From Cubamyces lactineus (taxonomy: Eukaryota > Basidiomycota > Agaricomycetes > Polyporales > Polyporaceae), in contig JACDTU010000011.1 in assembly GCA_022376465.1 (NCBI GenBank), positions 186,001-250,000 of the forward strand: a stretch of 64,000 nucleotides of DNA. The letters are read 5' to 3'. The notes under the pieces are model-generated. The model was not told the origin of the DNA. It did no database searches and saw nothing but the letters and a program-made list of their open reading frames with translations. Positions 24,143 to 36,437 of this stretch are shown here, one piece after another. The number at the start of each line of letters is the position of its first letter. Position 1 is the stretch's first letter. The position numbers were made by a program, and so were the translations under genes.

Positions 24143-27100
24143 AGAGATGATAGCGTCGACGTCGAACTTGCTCAGCCACACAATAGTCGAAGACACTCGA
24201 GCCTGAGCGTGAGCACGCTTCAAAATGGTAATGCCGTTTGAACCGGCACGTGACACTGACGCGCGACGCGCCGCGTCGGTGGCTGATGGTTTGCTGAGTC
24301 ACTAAGTTAGCAGTTAACCGCCCAGCCCCAACGCCGAGGGGGTGTGCTAGCACTACAGGATGCCCATAGCGCACTCAACGATTGAATCGAGCGGTCCTCT
24401 GGACATTCTCGAGTCGTTTGCATGAAGCCTGGGTAAAGCCACGGCAGTGATAGGGCTTCGTAGCGGTAATAACGCAACCATTGACCACACCCGCGACCCT
24501 GTCTGCCAACAATCGTCGTGTCGAACCAATCAACACCACGAACGGCAGAGAAGTGGTCGTGTGCCACCATTAAGCGGCATCCCTGGGTGCAGGGTGTCGT
24601 TGCCGAGTACATTGGACGACCTGCGATCATAGCTACAATGTGTTCACCATGCGGAGGAAGGCCCGCCCGGCTTCGGGCGCCCACGTCTTCCAAAACTTGC
24701 ATATCCTCTCCGTCGACGGACTAGGTTCGTGGGGCTGTCGCCTGCGCTGTGGTGCAGTGGCGAAATCGGGACATCAGTGGTATGTTTTGCCAGTCGTGCT
24801 CAGGGGAAATGAACGCGTCTCTCACCGATCCACAGATCGAGTCAACGCCAGTCAATCTGTCGGTCTTGGAATCGTCCCTTCATGTTCGCCGGGGTCCGCG
24901 CTTGGGATCATGCACTTACAAAGCCCGAGGGTGCGGAGACCTCCCTTGTATCACAACAGAGCGTCTTTCAGAATGGGCCACAGAGCAAGTCCGCTGCTAA
25001 GTACGCAGAGCACCGGGCACCGACAACCCCAGAATAGACAATCGCACATACGCTTTGTACGCGCGCCACAAGAGGTCGACGACCTGACCATTTAGAGGGA
25101 CAACAAGGCTTGAATGTTAGCCGCTCGGCTTCTGGAAATCCAACTGACAACACGGCTCCCGTGTCACGGCGCAGCGAACTTCGCAGCCTCGGAGATGAAA
25201 ATGGGAAGGCTGCGGTGTCCGAGAGCATCATGTCGTCTGCGCGATGCGTGCGTTAACACGCAGCGCTCGGCTCTCTGTGGCATATTCTCTCAGAGTACCG
25301 CCCGCGAGGCGACGCAGCCAGGGTGGCGGCACAAGAGGGGAATACAGGACTCTAGTCTCAGGCCTCAGGAGAGGACGTGTCACCGGAGTTAGTTCTGTGC
25401 CACAGGACGGTGGAGTATGAACTATCCACGCACGATAGGACACTTCACATCGCTGACCGAAGAGCTGCACGAAGATCGTTTGGACGCTGAAGAGCGGGTA
25501 ATGTCTAGGACGTTCTGAGAGCGAAGTGCGGATGAGGTGCTTGACGCCTTCCGAAGAGAGCGACCAGCGATGTCGCACGTTCGTAAACTCCACAGCGACG
25601 CAGGCGGTCATCGCAAGCACAGTGCCCTATACAGCGCTGCCGTGAAAGTGGTGAGGCACATCGATGTGGCGCGTAAGTAGCTGACTGATGTCCTGCCCCA
25701 CGGGTTGCTTTCATACGGGCCCGACATGAGAGGCCGAGAGCTCGATGACGAAAGATCGTCTCCAAGGACGCCTAAGGTCTGAGTTGGACTTCGTTTCGTG
25801 AGACAGTGGGCATCCAACAGGAGAATGTCCGGAGAAGCTGGTGTAGAAGATGGCCGTTCTCCCCACAATCTTATCCGCCTACTGAATGTGAAAGATAGCG
25901 GGGTATCAGCAGATTATAGACAGGCATCTATCCCGCGGCTGCCTCCCAGGTACGACCCACGAGGCACGTCAGGCAGGCAAACACCGCAAGAGAGGTCCAT
26001 ATCCATTTCGTGAAGATCCCAAGAACGTTCGCTCGCGCTCATGGTCGAATGGCTGCGGGGCACTCGTCCCGTGTTGCGACTTGCTCGTGCACGAGGCTGG
26101 GCGATTGTCTCAGCGGATTCCTGTGAGTTTGCGAGCGTCGCCTGCTGCACGTACAGATGACGCGCAGGGCACTAGAACCGCCTGCACGGGCTGTGGCGGG
26201 TTCACACGGTATGATATGAAACATGCGTACGAGGAAGAGCGGCATGCTCACTGAAGCTGGGCCGCAGGTGTTGGGAAGTTCATGATTTGCGCTGCGAACA
26301 TGAGCGGCTTGCGGCTAAGGCATCGGATGGCTCGTCGTGAAGCACAAGACCAGCTCTGAAGGCGCTGTGAACACTGTCCAGCTTGTTCTGAATGGCGTGA
26401 TTGAGGAGCAGGTCAATCCCCCACCTTTCACAAAATCCAGGCCTGTTTACGTGCGTCGTCTTTGAGTATCATCATGTGGTTGAAAGTCACACGAGACCAC
26501 TGGTACACACCGTTAGGGTTACGGTCTTCGTACCACGTTTGTACGTAAAGAGTCTCCTTTGGTCGGGGTCCAGATTATTCGAAAGACTTGAGAAGTTGTT
26601 GGAGACGGTTTGCAACGCCACAGGAGAAGAGAACAACGAAAAATTCACTACAGCCTCCTCATCAGCTGCTGGGTCGGGCTAGGAACCCGATGCCGAAGAA
26701 TATACGAGGTTGTGCTTTAGACGTTGCGGATTTGCAGGAGAAGACGAAACATCAAAGATTGGTGCCGTGCGTGACGGGAAAAGAGCAAGAGGGTCTGGGC
26801 GATGTCACAAGGCGTCGTTAGTGTGGCTGAGCCGGCGACTTGTTCGACTTCGACTGGTACCACCACCTTGAGGTGCATGTCCTCTCTAGCGCCAGCTCAC
26901 CCTGAACTTTCTTCGTTCTATAATTCGACAGCTAAACAAGGATGACGAACCTTCTCAACCGCCCATGCGCGTATGGGGGTTGACAGACGCAAGCCGCGTT
27001 GTGCCAAGGGGCAGCCCAGGCCATTTCAAAGACCTCCGAACGCGCACTCTCGCTTTCTTGTATTGCGGAGTGACAGCGATGCTAGTGGCATGCATCCAAG

Positions 27101-27407
27101 AGCGGCAGTGGACCCTGTATGACCGTTCCCTGTTGGGCGAGTCCCCGCACGCTGTGGCTTATCGCTCGCCACCGAATGGGCACGCCCGCAGTTCTGCCGA
27201 AAGCCACCGCCAAACTAGCTGCTTCTATTATGACACGGGGCATTAACTCGGAACAGCTCGTGTGAGCACGTCGCGCTTGCATCCAAGATCGCTCTACTGC
27301 TCGCAGAGGTATATTATGTGGACAGGCTCGACCATTCCAACTCACCCCGCTACTTCTGCGACCCTTCCAGATCCTCTGAGCCTTCCAGCTTCACCATAGC
27401 TACCGCC
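24143..27407. other. gene-poor region
   Basis: A 3.3 kb stretch without a convincing gene. It has many short open frames on both strands, the longest about 150 codons at 24640-25095 (+) and 130 at 25228-25620 (-). None resembles a known family or extends through good splice sites. It could be decayed transposon or gene sequence, but no terminal repeats were found by eye. Confidence 0.45.
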
Positions 27408-28514
27408 ATGGCTTCCGCTACTCTGATGCACATCCCCCGCCCGGCCGTAACGGTTGGTCTACAATGCATGACATCATCGCATACTCCTACTCATTGACCT
27501 GGTTTTCTACCCCAGCGTGCGTCTCGCACTTGGCCTGGCGACGCGACAGCTCGAAGCCACTTCGAAGATTTCCTTCGCGAGATCGGTGCCGACATGGACT
27601 CGACCCATCTCTGCTGCAAGGGTGAGTGTGGCTTGGCTTGTTGGGACCACAAGCCGGTGGTTAATCCAACTCTGAGATAGGTACCTCGCCGCATCCTCAT
27701 GTTCACGCGCACCATGGATCGACGACCTCTATCGGACCAAAGGCTCGATCATCGCCATCGAGAGCGGTCTGTATTCATTTGAGCTACATGTGATAACATG
27801 CGCTGAACTTCTCTCGTGTAGCAGGGCAAGGCTCCCGCCGCTTCTCAAGGCCCGACCCGTCGCTCGACTATAATAGGTCAGACGCAGCCTGCAGGGGTCA
27901 GAGGGCGGGCTATCTCTTCGCTCAAGGCACCCGCACTGAAGACCCCCTCCATACCCATTCCACCCAAGAGTCCTGCCCTCTCCTACATCGACCTCGAGAA
28001 CCACGATGCGACCCCAACCTACCACTACTTCTCTTCTGCCCGGGATGCGCTGCTCACCGTCGTGGGCGATACGCCCGTAGACGAGCGTCCATCACGCGCT
28101 CCTACCCGGACCTTGGCTCGTGGCCGCGACACCTCGTCACACTCACCTGACTCGACCTCGAGCCCTTCTCCGCCTCCATCTGAGGCATCGGAGCAACGCT
28201 CTCGTACGAGGTCTTCTGCTCGCTCTACGAGTCCTACCCCCTCCATCGACTCGCTCGACACGGCCTCGTCATCGGAGGCCCCTGCGACTCCGAAAACGCA
28301 CTCGATCTTCGCTCACGAGCTGCTGCCCACGCTGGACGACCTCGAGCGGGCATCGCGTTTCCGCGTCGACAGCAAGTGCGTGCGATGCCATCGGACGGGC
28401 TCCAACTTCCCAAGCTGCGCGAAGTGCGGAGAGCGATGGTGCTCGCGTGAGTGTAGGCTCCAGGGCCACCGCGGGGCCACTCACGCTTGCCACGGACGGG
28501 CGGCGACGGCTTGA
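27408..28514 (+). CDS. Ser/Pro-rich protein with C-terminal MYND-like zinc finger (copy 1)
   Basis: A protein of about 307 residues in four exons: 27408-27446, 27516-27621, 27681-27766 and 27822-28514. The first donor could also be at 27453, which adds two residues in frame. Most of the chain is disordered and rich in Ser, Pro, Thr and Arg. The last 50 residues carry LERASRFRVDSKCVRCHRTG then FPSCAKCGERWCSRECR and a terminal H-x-C, a spacing C-x2-C-x7-C-x2-C-x4-C-x3-C that fits a MYND-type finger. MYND fingers bind proline-rich peptides in partner proteins. A paralogue follows at 29650-30818 with the same finger and a different N-terminal part. No enzymatic domain is present, so an adaptor role is inferred. 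Confidence 0.72.
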
Positions 28515-29649
28515 TCCATGGGACAACATGCAAGCTTAAAGTAGAGTTTCCGCAAAAAGAACTTGTACAATCGTGCCGCCCGCGGTGTCCTGGTGACAGG
28601 CTCGCCTGGGACATCGTTTGGCAGCATCGTACCATATGACCTGTATCGCTAGTCAACCTATATTTCATGCAGTCCAAACTTACCTCTTCTACTGCAACTG
28701 AATTCCCATAAGCGGGCCTCCGAGTCTCCTCTACTTGGGAGCCGGCAGGTGTGTCTGCTCCTGATTACACCTCGCCACTGTGGGATGACGATGTGAAAGA
28801 AGTCTGAGCTGCTGCGGCCACGAAGGAGGCTCCAGGGGTTCCCCATCTGAAGGGCAGTAGAGGCTCTATGCTAAGATGGTTCTCCTCTGGCTTCGTAGCT
28901 CGAGGCGTCCGATCGCAAATTTCAACGTAACGAGTTATTCAAGTACTGCTCATCTACCATCTGTGTTCCTGAATGCGAGGCCCTCGATGCGATATGGATC
29001 TCCAGGGCTCGCCAGGGCTTACTCTGTAGCGGGGATGTATAAAGTCCTGTCCTGTCCTGTCGCCACTCACGGATGTGTTCTCGTGGTATCACATGTGGCC
29101 ACTGGGGATTAGTGGTCGTGTGCCATGCAGCCTCCAATGACATTACGTTCACAGAGGCGGCTGCGACGTCTATGATATGGAAGTCCCGCGAGTACGTACA
29201 CAGATGTCGGATAGGGCGTTATAGATAAGACGCGAGGGATTTTGGGAAACTGGAGAGCCGTTGGAGTATTTGGGGCCGACCGTCGGTATATATCTGTAGA
29301 CGAGCGCGACGATTCTGCGTCGACGATCCTGTTGCGCTTTCCTTTCCTCTGCTCATCGTTGCAAGACTCGCAGTTGCATTCCTCTCCTCGTTCTGAAGCC
29401 GGTGTCGGTGAATTAGTTGATCGGTCGGCGGTCGAGACCGTGCTCGCGGCAGAACAGTTGGCACAGTCGCGCTCGATCATTCCAGGTACAAGCGCCCACT
29501 TATTGCGGTAAAGCGCCTTGAAGCGCCCGTACAAACGCTCTTGGCTGCTCCTGGTAACATTTTCCGGCCTTTTCTACTGCGCCTTCGTTTAAAGCCCTCT
29601 CCTCCTTCTCCCGCCTTCTCTCTTTCTTTCTCGCCCCATACCACGAAGC
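28515..29649. other. intergenic between the two MYND-like genes
   Basis: No gene recognised. It contains a short tandem TCCTG run near 29045-29060 and a pyrimidine-rich leader (29570-29630) just before the second gene, typical of a fungal transcription start region. Confidence 0.5.
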
Positions 29650-30818
29650 ATGGCCACAGCTGTATGCGAGACATCATTGCACTCGCATGTTCACTCTTCC
29701 AAACCGCAGCAAAGTCGATATCGTTGGGTCAGTCTTCTCGTGTGAACGGCCGCCACCATTTCTCTCACCGTTGTGTTCAGCCGTCTTTGAGCAGTATTCG
29801 CAGCAGCAGCAGTAGCAAAACCAAACCGTCCGCGTTACGGGTCGTCTCATCCGAAACTCCCCCGACACCGACCCAGAAGGCATCTGTAGCGAGTGCGGAC
29901 CCGTCCGCGCCGGAACCAGGGGTGAGAGTATCGTCTTCCGACCATCTCTCTCGCGACGCATCCTCGGCCACCGCGAACGTCGCGGAGGCATTACGGGAGC
30001 AGGCCCGACTGCCTGATTCCCCGCCGTCATCTTCGAAAGCCAAGAGCCATGTCCGGGCCAAGTCGACCACCGCCGTCGGCGAGCCCAGCCGTCTGGACTC
30101 CTCGTCGGCGCGGACGACCGCCCCATCTCAATTCCCCCCTCAGCCTCGCCCTCGCGTGAGGGCAGCCTCCTCTGCGACGATGAACGCCGCCTCTAACGCT
30201 CGCGCCCGTGCTCACGCCCGCCCGCGTCTCCCCTCCATGCTCTCCTCAGTCCTGACCAACCCGCGGGCCCCTGTGCAGACCCAACTGGCGTCAACCGGGG
30301 ACTCGGGGCTGGTCGGCTCGTTCGCGCCCACGGGCAGCCCCCGCCCCCGTCTGCTGAGCCTCCTTTCCTTCGGCGGCACGGCCCCCTCTCCCACGCCGTC
30401 AGCCCCGCAATCGCCGAGTCGCGCGCCTCTCTATCTTGCGACGGACCGTCTCGAGCGCAGGCTATGGTCTGCCTCGTCCCCCGTCGAGTCGCCCGCGACG
30501 ACCATTCCCTCTATTTGCCGTACGCCCTCGTCCGACTCTGGGTCGGAGTACTTCCCTACCGCGCCATCTTCGGCGGGCCCCACGACGCCGACGCATACCG
30601 TTTCTACGCTCCCCTTTGCGCGCATGTCCGAACTACACCCTGTGCTCGAGAGCCTCGAGCGTACGTCCATGTTCTCCGTCCAGACGGCGTGCGCGACCTG
30701 CGGGAAGCACGGCTCAAACTTCCCGTGCTGCCCGAAGTGTGGGGAGATGTGGTGTTCGCGGGCGTGTCGCCTGCAAAAGGGCAACGGCAAGCGACATATC
30801 TGCGCGAAAAGCGGCTGA
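29650..30818 (+). CDS. Ser/Pro-rich protein with C-terminal MYND-like zinc finger (copy 2)
   Basis: A 371-residue paralogue of the preceding gene. Two exons, 29650-29727 and 29781-30818, join in phase 0. The start MATAVCETSLHSH was chosen because a longer unspliced frame lacks an ATG. The chain is disordered, rich in Ser, Ala, Pro and Arg, and contains SSSSSK, a basic HARPRLPS stretch and FGGTAPSPTPSAPQSPSR. The last 50 residues form the zinc finger: ERTSMFSVQTACATCGKHG, then FPCCPKCGEMWCSRACR and a final H-I-C. The shared frame LER-x-S-x-F before the finger, with GSNFP and KCGE-x-WCSR-x-CRLQ, shows common descent with copy 1. The rest has diverged beyond visual alignment. Function unknown; probably protein-binding. 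Confidence 0.78.
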
Positions 30819-31247
30819 GGGGTTGTGCGCTGTTTGATATCTATGTTCCTGACGTTCATGATCTCTTCGTCCCAGTATATGCTTGTTCTGTTTGCTTGCC
30901 CATCGCTCTAGCCTCTTGCTGTGTTTGTTGAAAGGTCTGCTTGGTGTTCTAGCATAGAGGTTAGAGGTTTGGTATCTGTAGCATGCTGTATCATCACCAT
31001 CTTGCATTTTCTATCCGTATATACCTTGCTTGCATTGTCTGTCTGTACATCGTCACACTATATGCACTTATCTTGTTGCAAATCCGATCACTCCAAGGAT
31101 TGCCGTCTGCATAAACAGCCCACCAAGTCATTGCAACAGAGAATCACACCCACGCAAGAACGAGAAGAAAATGCATGCGATAACGCCACTCGGTACATAC
31201 ATACACCACGCACTGCAATCCAGCGCAGGCCGCCCGCACCGTGGGTG

Positions 31248-33217
31248 CTATGAGAACTTGATCTTCTTGCCCTGCGCGGGGACGATGCTCGGGTTGAGCT
31301 TTTCCTTGAGCTTCCTCTTGGCCTCCCAGGACGGGTGCAGCGGCTTATCGTCCTTCTTCTTGTCCTGCTGCCTGTCCGCGCCCGCCCCCTGCTTCTTCGG
31401 CCACCCTTTGTCCGCGGGCGGCGGCGCAAAGCCACCAGAACCACCAGCAGATCCGCGCTGGCCGTGCGGCCCACCTCTTCCTCGGGGAGGTGGTCCTTGG
31501 CCTGGTTTGCCGCCGCTGCCGCCTTCCCGCGCTGGGCCTTTGCTGCCCTTGCCGTTGTTCCACTGCCGCTGCTGGCCCTGTGCGGCGCTCTCGCGCTGCT
31601 TCTTGACGTGGTTCGCGTTCTTGCCGTACTTCTTCTCCCATATCCTGCGCGCGCGGGGAATCGTGAGTGAGATAGGTGTCATCATAGGCGTGGGCGGAGA
31701 ATGCGCGGGCGATCGCAGGTGAATTCAAATCCAAATCATAGGATGCGATAGAACGAACCAAGAAAGGGCAGATGAGGACCGAAGGTGATGAATAGAGACT
31801 AAGCTCTGAAGCTTGCGAAAGGAAGGCGGAGGAGGGTACGTACGCTCTGCGTGCGCGCTGTCCGCGCCGGTTCTTCCGAGGGAGGTCTGCCGCGGCGGCC
31901 TCTGCATCTGCGTCTGAGAGGTCGGACGCGTCCGAGTCGCCGCGCGTGAAGCCGACGGATAGCGAAGGTAGGAAGGTTGACTCGGCACCAACGGCCTTGG
32001 ACTTGCCCTTGGGCTCTTTTGCGGCAGGTAATGCCTTCACTTTTCGTGGTGGCTGCTCGTCTGCCGAGTCCGAGTCCTCATCACCGTCCTCGCTGTCGTC
32101 TTGCTCGCCTTCGTTTTCGTCATCTTCAGACTCGTCCTCGTCATCCGACGCCATGTGGCGAGGTTCGTCGTCGTCGACAGTCCCAGATTCCCACCCCGCA
32201 CCATCGTCGTTCTCATCCACGGTGCCGGACTCCCAGCCCGCATCGTCCATCGCATCCTCGCCGTCGCTCGCTTCTTCTCCTTCGTCTCCGGACTCATCAA
32301 CAGCCGCGAGACGCACCTTCTTGCCTTTTGTGGAACCCCGCTCTGCATCAATTTCCTCGTCTTCATCCTCCTCGCTTTCGTCTCCCTCCAATTCCAATTC
32401 CGGTTCCTGTGACTTCGCCTTCGGTTTCGCCAGGGAGGGGTCGAGAATTGCTTTGAGCGAATCTACAACCGTGTGCACGACATCCGCAATGATTTTGGAG
32501 CTCAGAAGGCGGCCGTGCACTTTCGCAGCGGAAGACCCGGGAGCCTGCGGCTGCACCAGGTTATTGGACAGCTTTTCGGCAAGCGCAGCCTTCACATCCT
32601 CGTTCTCAGAGAGCATGCGGTCCTTGAGAATCTTGGTCCTGAGCGCAGTGTTCGCGAACGGCTCATGATCGATATGCTACGAGAGCAGGCGTGTGAGCAT
32701 TGCGCGACGCCGTGGATCGGATAGACCTCTGCAGCAAACATCACCTTGAGCACATCCAGCTGACGTTCCAGCTCTGCGGGGTCATCCGTCTTGACGTTCC
32801 CTTTCTTGGGTTTCTCTCCTCTTCCAATGCAGCAGCCCCATGTCAGCGAGGAGCAAGGCAATAACGCGACTCGCCAGCAGAGTCCAAAGACTGACCTCGC
32901 CGTCTTGAGCCTCTTCACGAGCTTCCGGATCTCGAACGCTTCCGCCTTCTTCGCCGCCTTGCGGACCTCATGCAAGCCATGATGCTTGGCGCACGCTTCA
33001 GCACATACACACACACATACGCACTCGCTCAGCCTGCGGCAAGCGGCAGGAGCCGTGGCCTGCGCGGACGCCGTGGACTGCGACGTACCAGTTTCTTCGA
33101 GATGAGCTCGCCCTGGGTTTCGCGCTTGACGGGAGGCCCGTGTGCTTTCTTGCCTGCGGGCCGCTTGCGTTTCGTGCCTCGCGCGGCGGTCCCTTCAGAA
33201 TCTTGTAGAGGCGCCAT
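31248..33217 (-). CDS. BUD22: Bud22-like ribosome biogenesis protein
   Basis: A 507-residue homologue of Bud22 (SRFBP1 in animals), a nucleolar factor for 18S rRNA processing and small-subunit assembly. Exons on the minus strand: 33217-33089, 32984-32896, 32820-32745, 32676-31844 and 31644-31248. The N-terminal helical part reads KKLHHGLHEVRKAAKKAEAF across an intron, then EIRKLVKRLKT, ERQLDVLKHIDHE across another, and ALRTKILKDRMLSENEDV, all typical of the family. The middle is a long acidic run (near 150-280), with a tandem pair of AGWESGTVD units. The C-terminus has the family signature IWEKKYGKNANHVKKQR and ends in a basic Gly/Gln-rich tail with HPSWEAKRKLKEK. A nucleolar location is inferred from the family and from the basic tail. 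Confidence 0.88.
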
Positions 33218-34483
33218 AATGTTCACCTCACCCGGATAGTAGTGTCAATAAGCACAGCCAGAGCGCGGAGATATAAGTTAGGTGCTGAGAGTCGCGAGGT
33301 CGACTTTGGATACAGTAGCAAGAGTTCGATCTCGACGAGCGCCTCGACGTCCATACTTTTGACAGGCGCCTGTTTCGTCGCTTTCCCGAGATTATCGGAC
33401 TTGAAAGGAGCGCTAAGGCAAGCGACCGACTCATTGCGTCACTCGTCATCCTACTGGCGGCCACCACATCAGCCAGAACATAGACCATATTGAAGAACTC
33501 TTCGCTGCACAGAGTATTTCGCCTCGTTGTCCTCGAACTCGATTATACTCGATTTACAACTCAGGCCGCCTCAAAGAGCCGATGAATCAGTGCACCCGTC
33601 GCGCAGGGTGGCTGCAGCGGCACACTGGGTGAGGCCTCCCTGGGTGAAGTTCGATCGCAAGGAGGAACTTGAGACTAATTTCTACTAAAATGCAACCGAT
33701 TCCTTAGACCCCTTGCGAGACAAGCCGCGGTATATCGTTGCATGAGCACTCGCATAGGTGCTCGCCTGGGGCTGCTCTCTCGCCACACTGTCCGAAAGTC
33801 GATCGAAGCAGTCAATCTCTACTGACCGCAGTCACGCATAGCCGGCGGGGAGGCCGGTATACATAGTGATCGAGGAGTCCTACTTACCGACTCCTTACCG
33901 CCCGAACCTTCGGAATCAGCGTTCTCGTCGACGTTGATGTCATGTCCGGTGGGCTACTCGCAATCTTCCTTTCGACCTTCCGCATAGTCTATTGTGATAC
34001 GGATGCATGACACATATCATGGGAACCATCACCATACCTTCCGCACAACCTTCATGAGATTGGATGGTATGCCTCCTGGTCAGATGGATCGTGAGGACAG
34101 GTAGACAAAGATGCCACTTCCGAGATGGAGGCTAAACTCCTCGGCGGATGCAACTCCGCACGGAGGCATGTGTGGGCGGAAAGACGCAACCGCTGGCCAG
34201 CGTGTCAATGAGGCGGGGATCATACGTATCGACATAGCAACGACGGGGGAAACATTGTATGGCTGACATTGACTTGGAGCGACAGAACGTCATGCGAGTA
34301 TGATGAGTGTACCGTGGCAGACATGCGAAGGAAGCACTGCACGAGGATAAACTCGGACTGATCCTGGCGGAGGGCCGGGCGCTTGTGCTGACTTGTGGAC
34401 TCCTTCCCCGGATGCCATGATCCTCTCTCCAAGTCTCCCAGCTTGATCGCCCTCCACCGCTTTCTGTCTCTCCATCCCCCACC
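33218..34483. other. intergenic, divergent genes
   Basis: This is upstream sequence shared by Bud22 (minus) and the membrane protein gene (plus). Open frames are short and unrecognised. Nothing else was seen. Confidence 0.5.
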
Positions 34484-35843
34484 ATGCCCTCCTCCCCGGG
34501 CTCTGCCTCGCCCACCGGCACCCCTTCAACAGCGACCACCACCAGCTTTCAATCATCCTCAAGCAGCACTCTCGACGGCAGCGGTACAGGAAGCAGCGAT
34601 TCCGCCTTCTTTCCAACGCCCACTACAGGCGATGCTGCTGCCACAGGCTCTGGGACTCCGGGAGGGCCTCCCTCTTCTTCTTTATACTTGTAAGTCGCCG
34701 TTCGTGAGTTCTATGAACCGAAGTCGAGGCGGCGTGGGCGCACACAGACCGCACCGCGTCCAATACATGTACATTACTCGATCAGACGTATATCCGCCCG
34801 CAGTATTGGCGTTGGCGCGCATTCGTCGTCTGCCGTTGCGCCCCAGTCCCTTCACTATCGCATATTGCACTCGAATATCGCTTTTGTACTTGATCGCTCA
34901 CGTTTGGGTCATCGCGCCGTGGAAAATGCGCAACCCTGCGCCGCAACCGGCGTTGGTTAGGTTCACCTTCCTCGCGACGCTCTTCTTGCTCCTCGCCATC
35001 TCGTCCGCAATCATCATGCGTGGTATCTTCCTGCGCCGTCGTTTCCGACGCCGTCTCGAAGAAGCGATCGCAGCGGGCGTGCTACTCTCGCCCATAGACG
35101 ATGGCCCCGGAGGTGCCGGCCGAAGCGGCGGTGGACGACGGAAGCTGAAGCGACCGACGCTCTTCGACGTGACTGTCCTCCCCCCAGTCTTCTCCACTGC
35201 CAGTCCGCAGGACGGACGCTGGGAGAAAACAATGGTGCGTTTATTCACCCTCTCATGTGACTCGCGCAGGGGATGCACACCTCTCTACTATCTCTCCTTC
35301 CGTGCACAGCCCGTATCGGCGAGCGTATCATCCGAAAAGCCCGGGTTGGACCCTCTCCCGAAAACCGAGTCAACGCCATCCGTGAACACATCTCACCATG
35401 GTCATCTCACAACCGCACGCATCTTTCAGGCCCTCGAGAGTGCCGGCTTTATGGCTCCCAGGGCACGATTGCGGAGAGGAAGAAATGCACAGCCCCCACG
35501 TTCCGAGCAGGCCACTCCTCAGGCTCCATCTCCTCCTGGACCACCATCTCCTCCCATACCGCTCGAGCAGCGAGACCCCGTGCTGCGCGCAGACGAGGTG
35601 CAGGTTGCAGTCATCATCGCGATGCCCAACCCGCGGCGGTCTGCATACGTATCTCCCAAGGCGCCACCACCATCACTACCACCACTTGGAGTGCATCTGA
35701 ACGATTCTGGGAAGGGGAAAGCGCGAAGCATCGAAGGGTGGGAAGATTGCGACGAGGAAGGCGTCCCGGACGTATTGTTCGGGTCAGCGCGGGTGCCTTT
35801 GGTCTGCCAGGACGAGAGCCAGAGTGACCGCGAGTCGACATGA
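34484..35843 (+). CDS. single-span membrane protein, unknown function
   Basis: A 337-residue hypothetical protein. Exons are 34484-34689, 34961-35234 and 35310-35843; the first intron, 271 nt, is unusually long for this window. The N-terminal 68 residues are Ser/Thr/Gly-rich without a signal peptide, and could be an O-glycosylated outer segment. One membrane helix follows (FTFLATLFLLLAISSAIIM, about 70-88), then a strongly basic stop-transfer stretch FLRRRFRRRLEEA, which suggests an outside-to-inside orientation. The cytoplasmic part holds RPTLFDVTVLPPV, a Pro-rich stretch and an acidic end with EGWEDCDEEGVPDVLFG. I do not recognise the family; similar short serine-rich membrane proteins occur widely in Agaricomycetes. 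The third exon might contain a further intron. Confidence 0.65.
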
Positions 35844-36380
35844 TGACGCGGCGGCCGCTGCCATGTCAGGGCCACCTGCGGTCGATATTTCTGTTCGTAT
35901 CTCTTTCTCCTTCTCCGTCTCGGACACGCCGGAGACGTCTGTTCTTCTGCATTCTACCACCACCACCACTACCCCGTATCATTCGCCCACCTCCTTGCGT
36001 CCGTCCCTCTTGTCACTGTCGCCCGTGCGTCCCGATGGCGCCGCATTTGCATTAGTACTAGCACCACACGGACTGTTGTCAACTTGTCGAGCATCGCACG
36101 CCGCCGCCGCCGCTTCCACGTCGTCGTCGTTCTGTCTTCTGTCGTTTCTGTAGATCTCTGTACATTGTACTCTAGCTACTACATCCATCGCTAATTGTGT
36201 ATTCTGTATCGACCACCCCCGACGCTTGTGGCATACGTGTAACGTCGCCCTCTTGTGTTTTCCGTACGGATTATGACATTACTTTTTGTGTGTGAGGGTG
36301 CGCGCGCGCCCATATGCGCGTCCGTTAAGCTTGCCACCCAAGCTTCCCTATGTGCGACCACACTTCCATCTTCCAGGAAC

Positions 36381-36406
36381 ATCAACAGCAACAGCAGCAG
36401 CAGCAG
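36381..36406 (+). repeat. CAG/CAA trinucleotide repeat
   Basis: A short run of CAACAG and CAG units lies just past the stop codon of the F-box gene, between two convergent genes. It is non-coding in both models. Confidence 0.7.
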
Positions 36407-36437
36407 TATCTTCCCAGCCCCACATCCCACAACCCAA

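Noticed and set aside
24230..24250. GGTTCAAACGG as a tRNA B box
   Set aside because: No matching A box or cloverleaf could be drawn around it, and it lies in the leader of the 948-residue protein gene.
20621..24256. A single 1211-codon minus-strand open frame
   Set aside because: It begins with GTG and runs through an intron at 22281-22232 in the wrong frame and into the PP2C upstream region. The two-exon model with a continuous Pro-rich C-terminus is better supported.
24640..25095. A 151-codon plus frame
   Set aside because: It has no recognisable domain, no supporting splice sites and irregular codon use.
34395..35843. A 482-codon plus frame as one unspliced gene
   Set aside because: Its first third is the wrong frame of exon 1 (Pro-rich shadow) and the first intron. 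The ATG at 34484 spliced to 34961 gives a coherent membrane protein.
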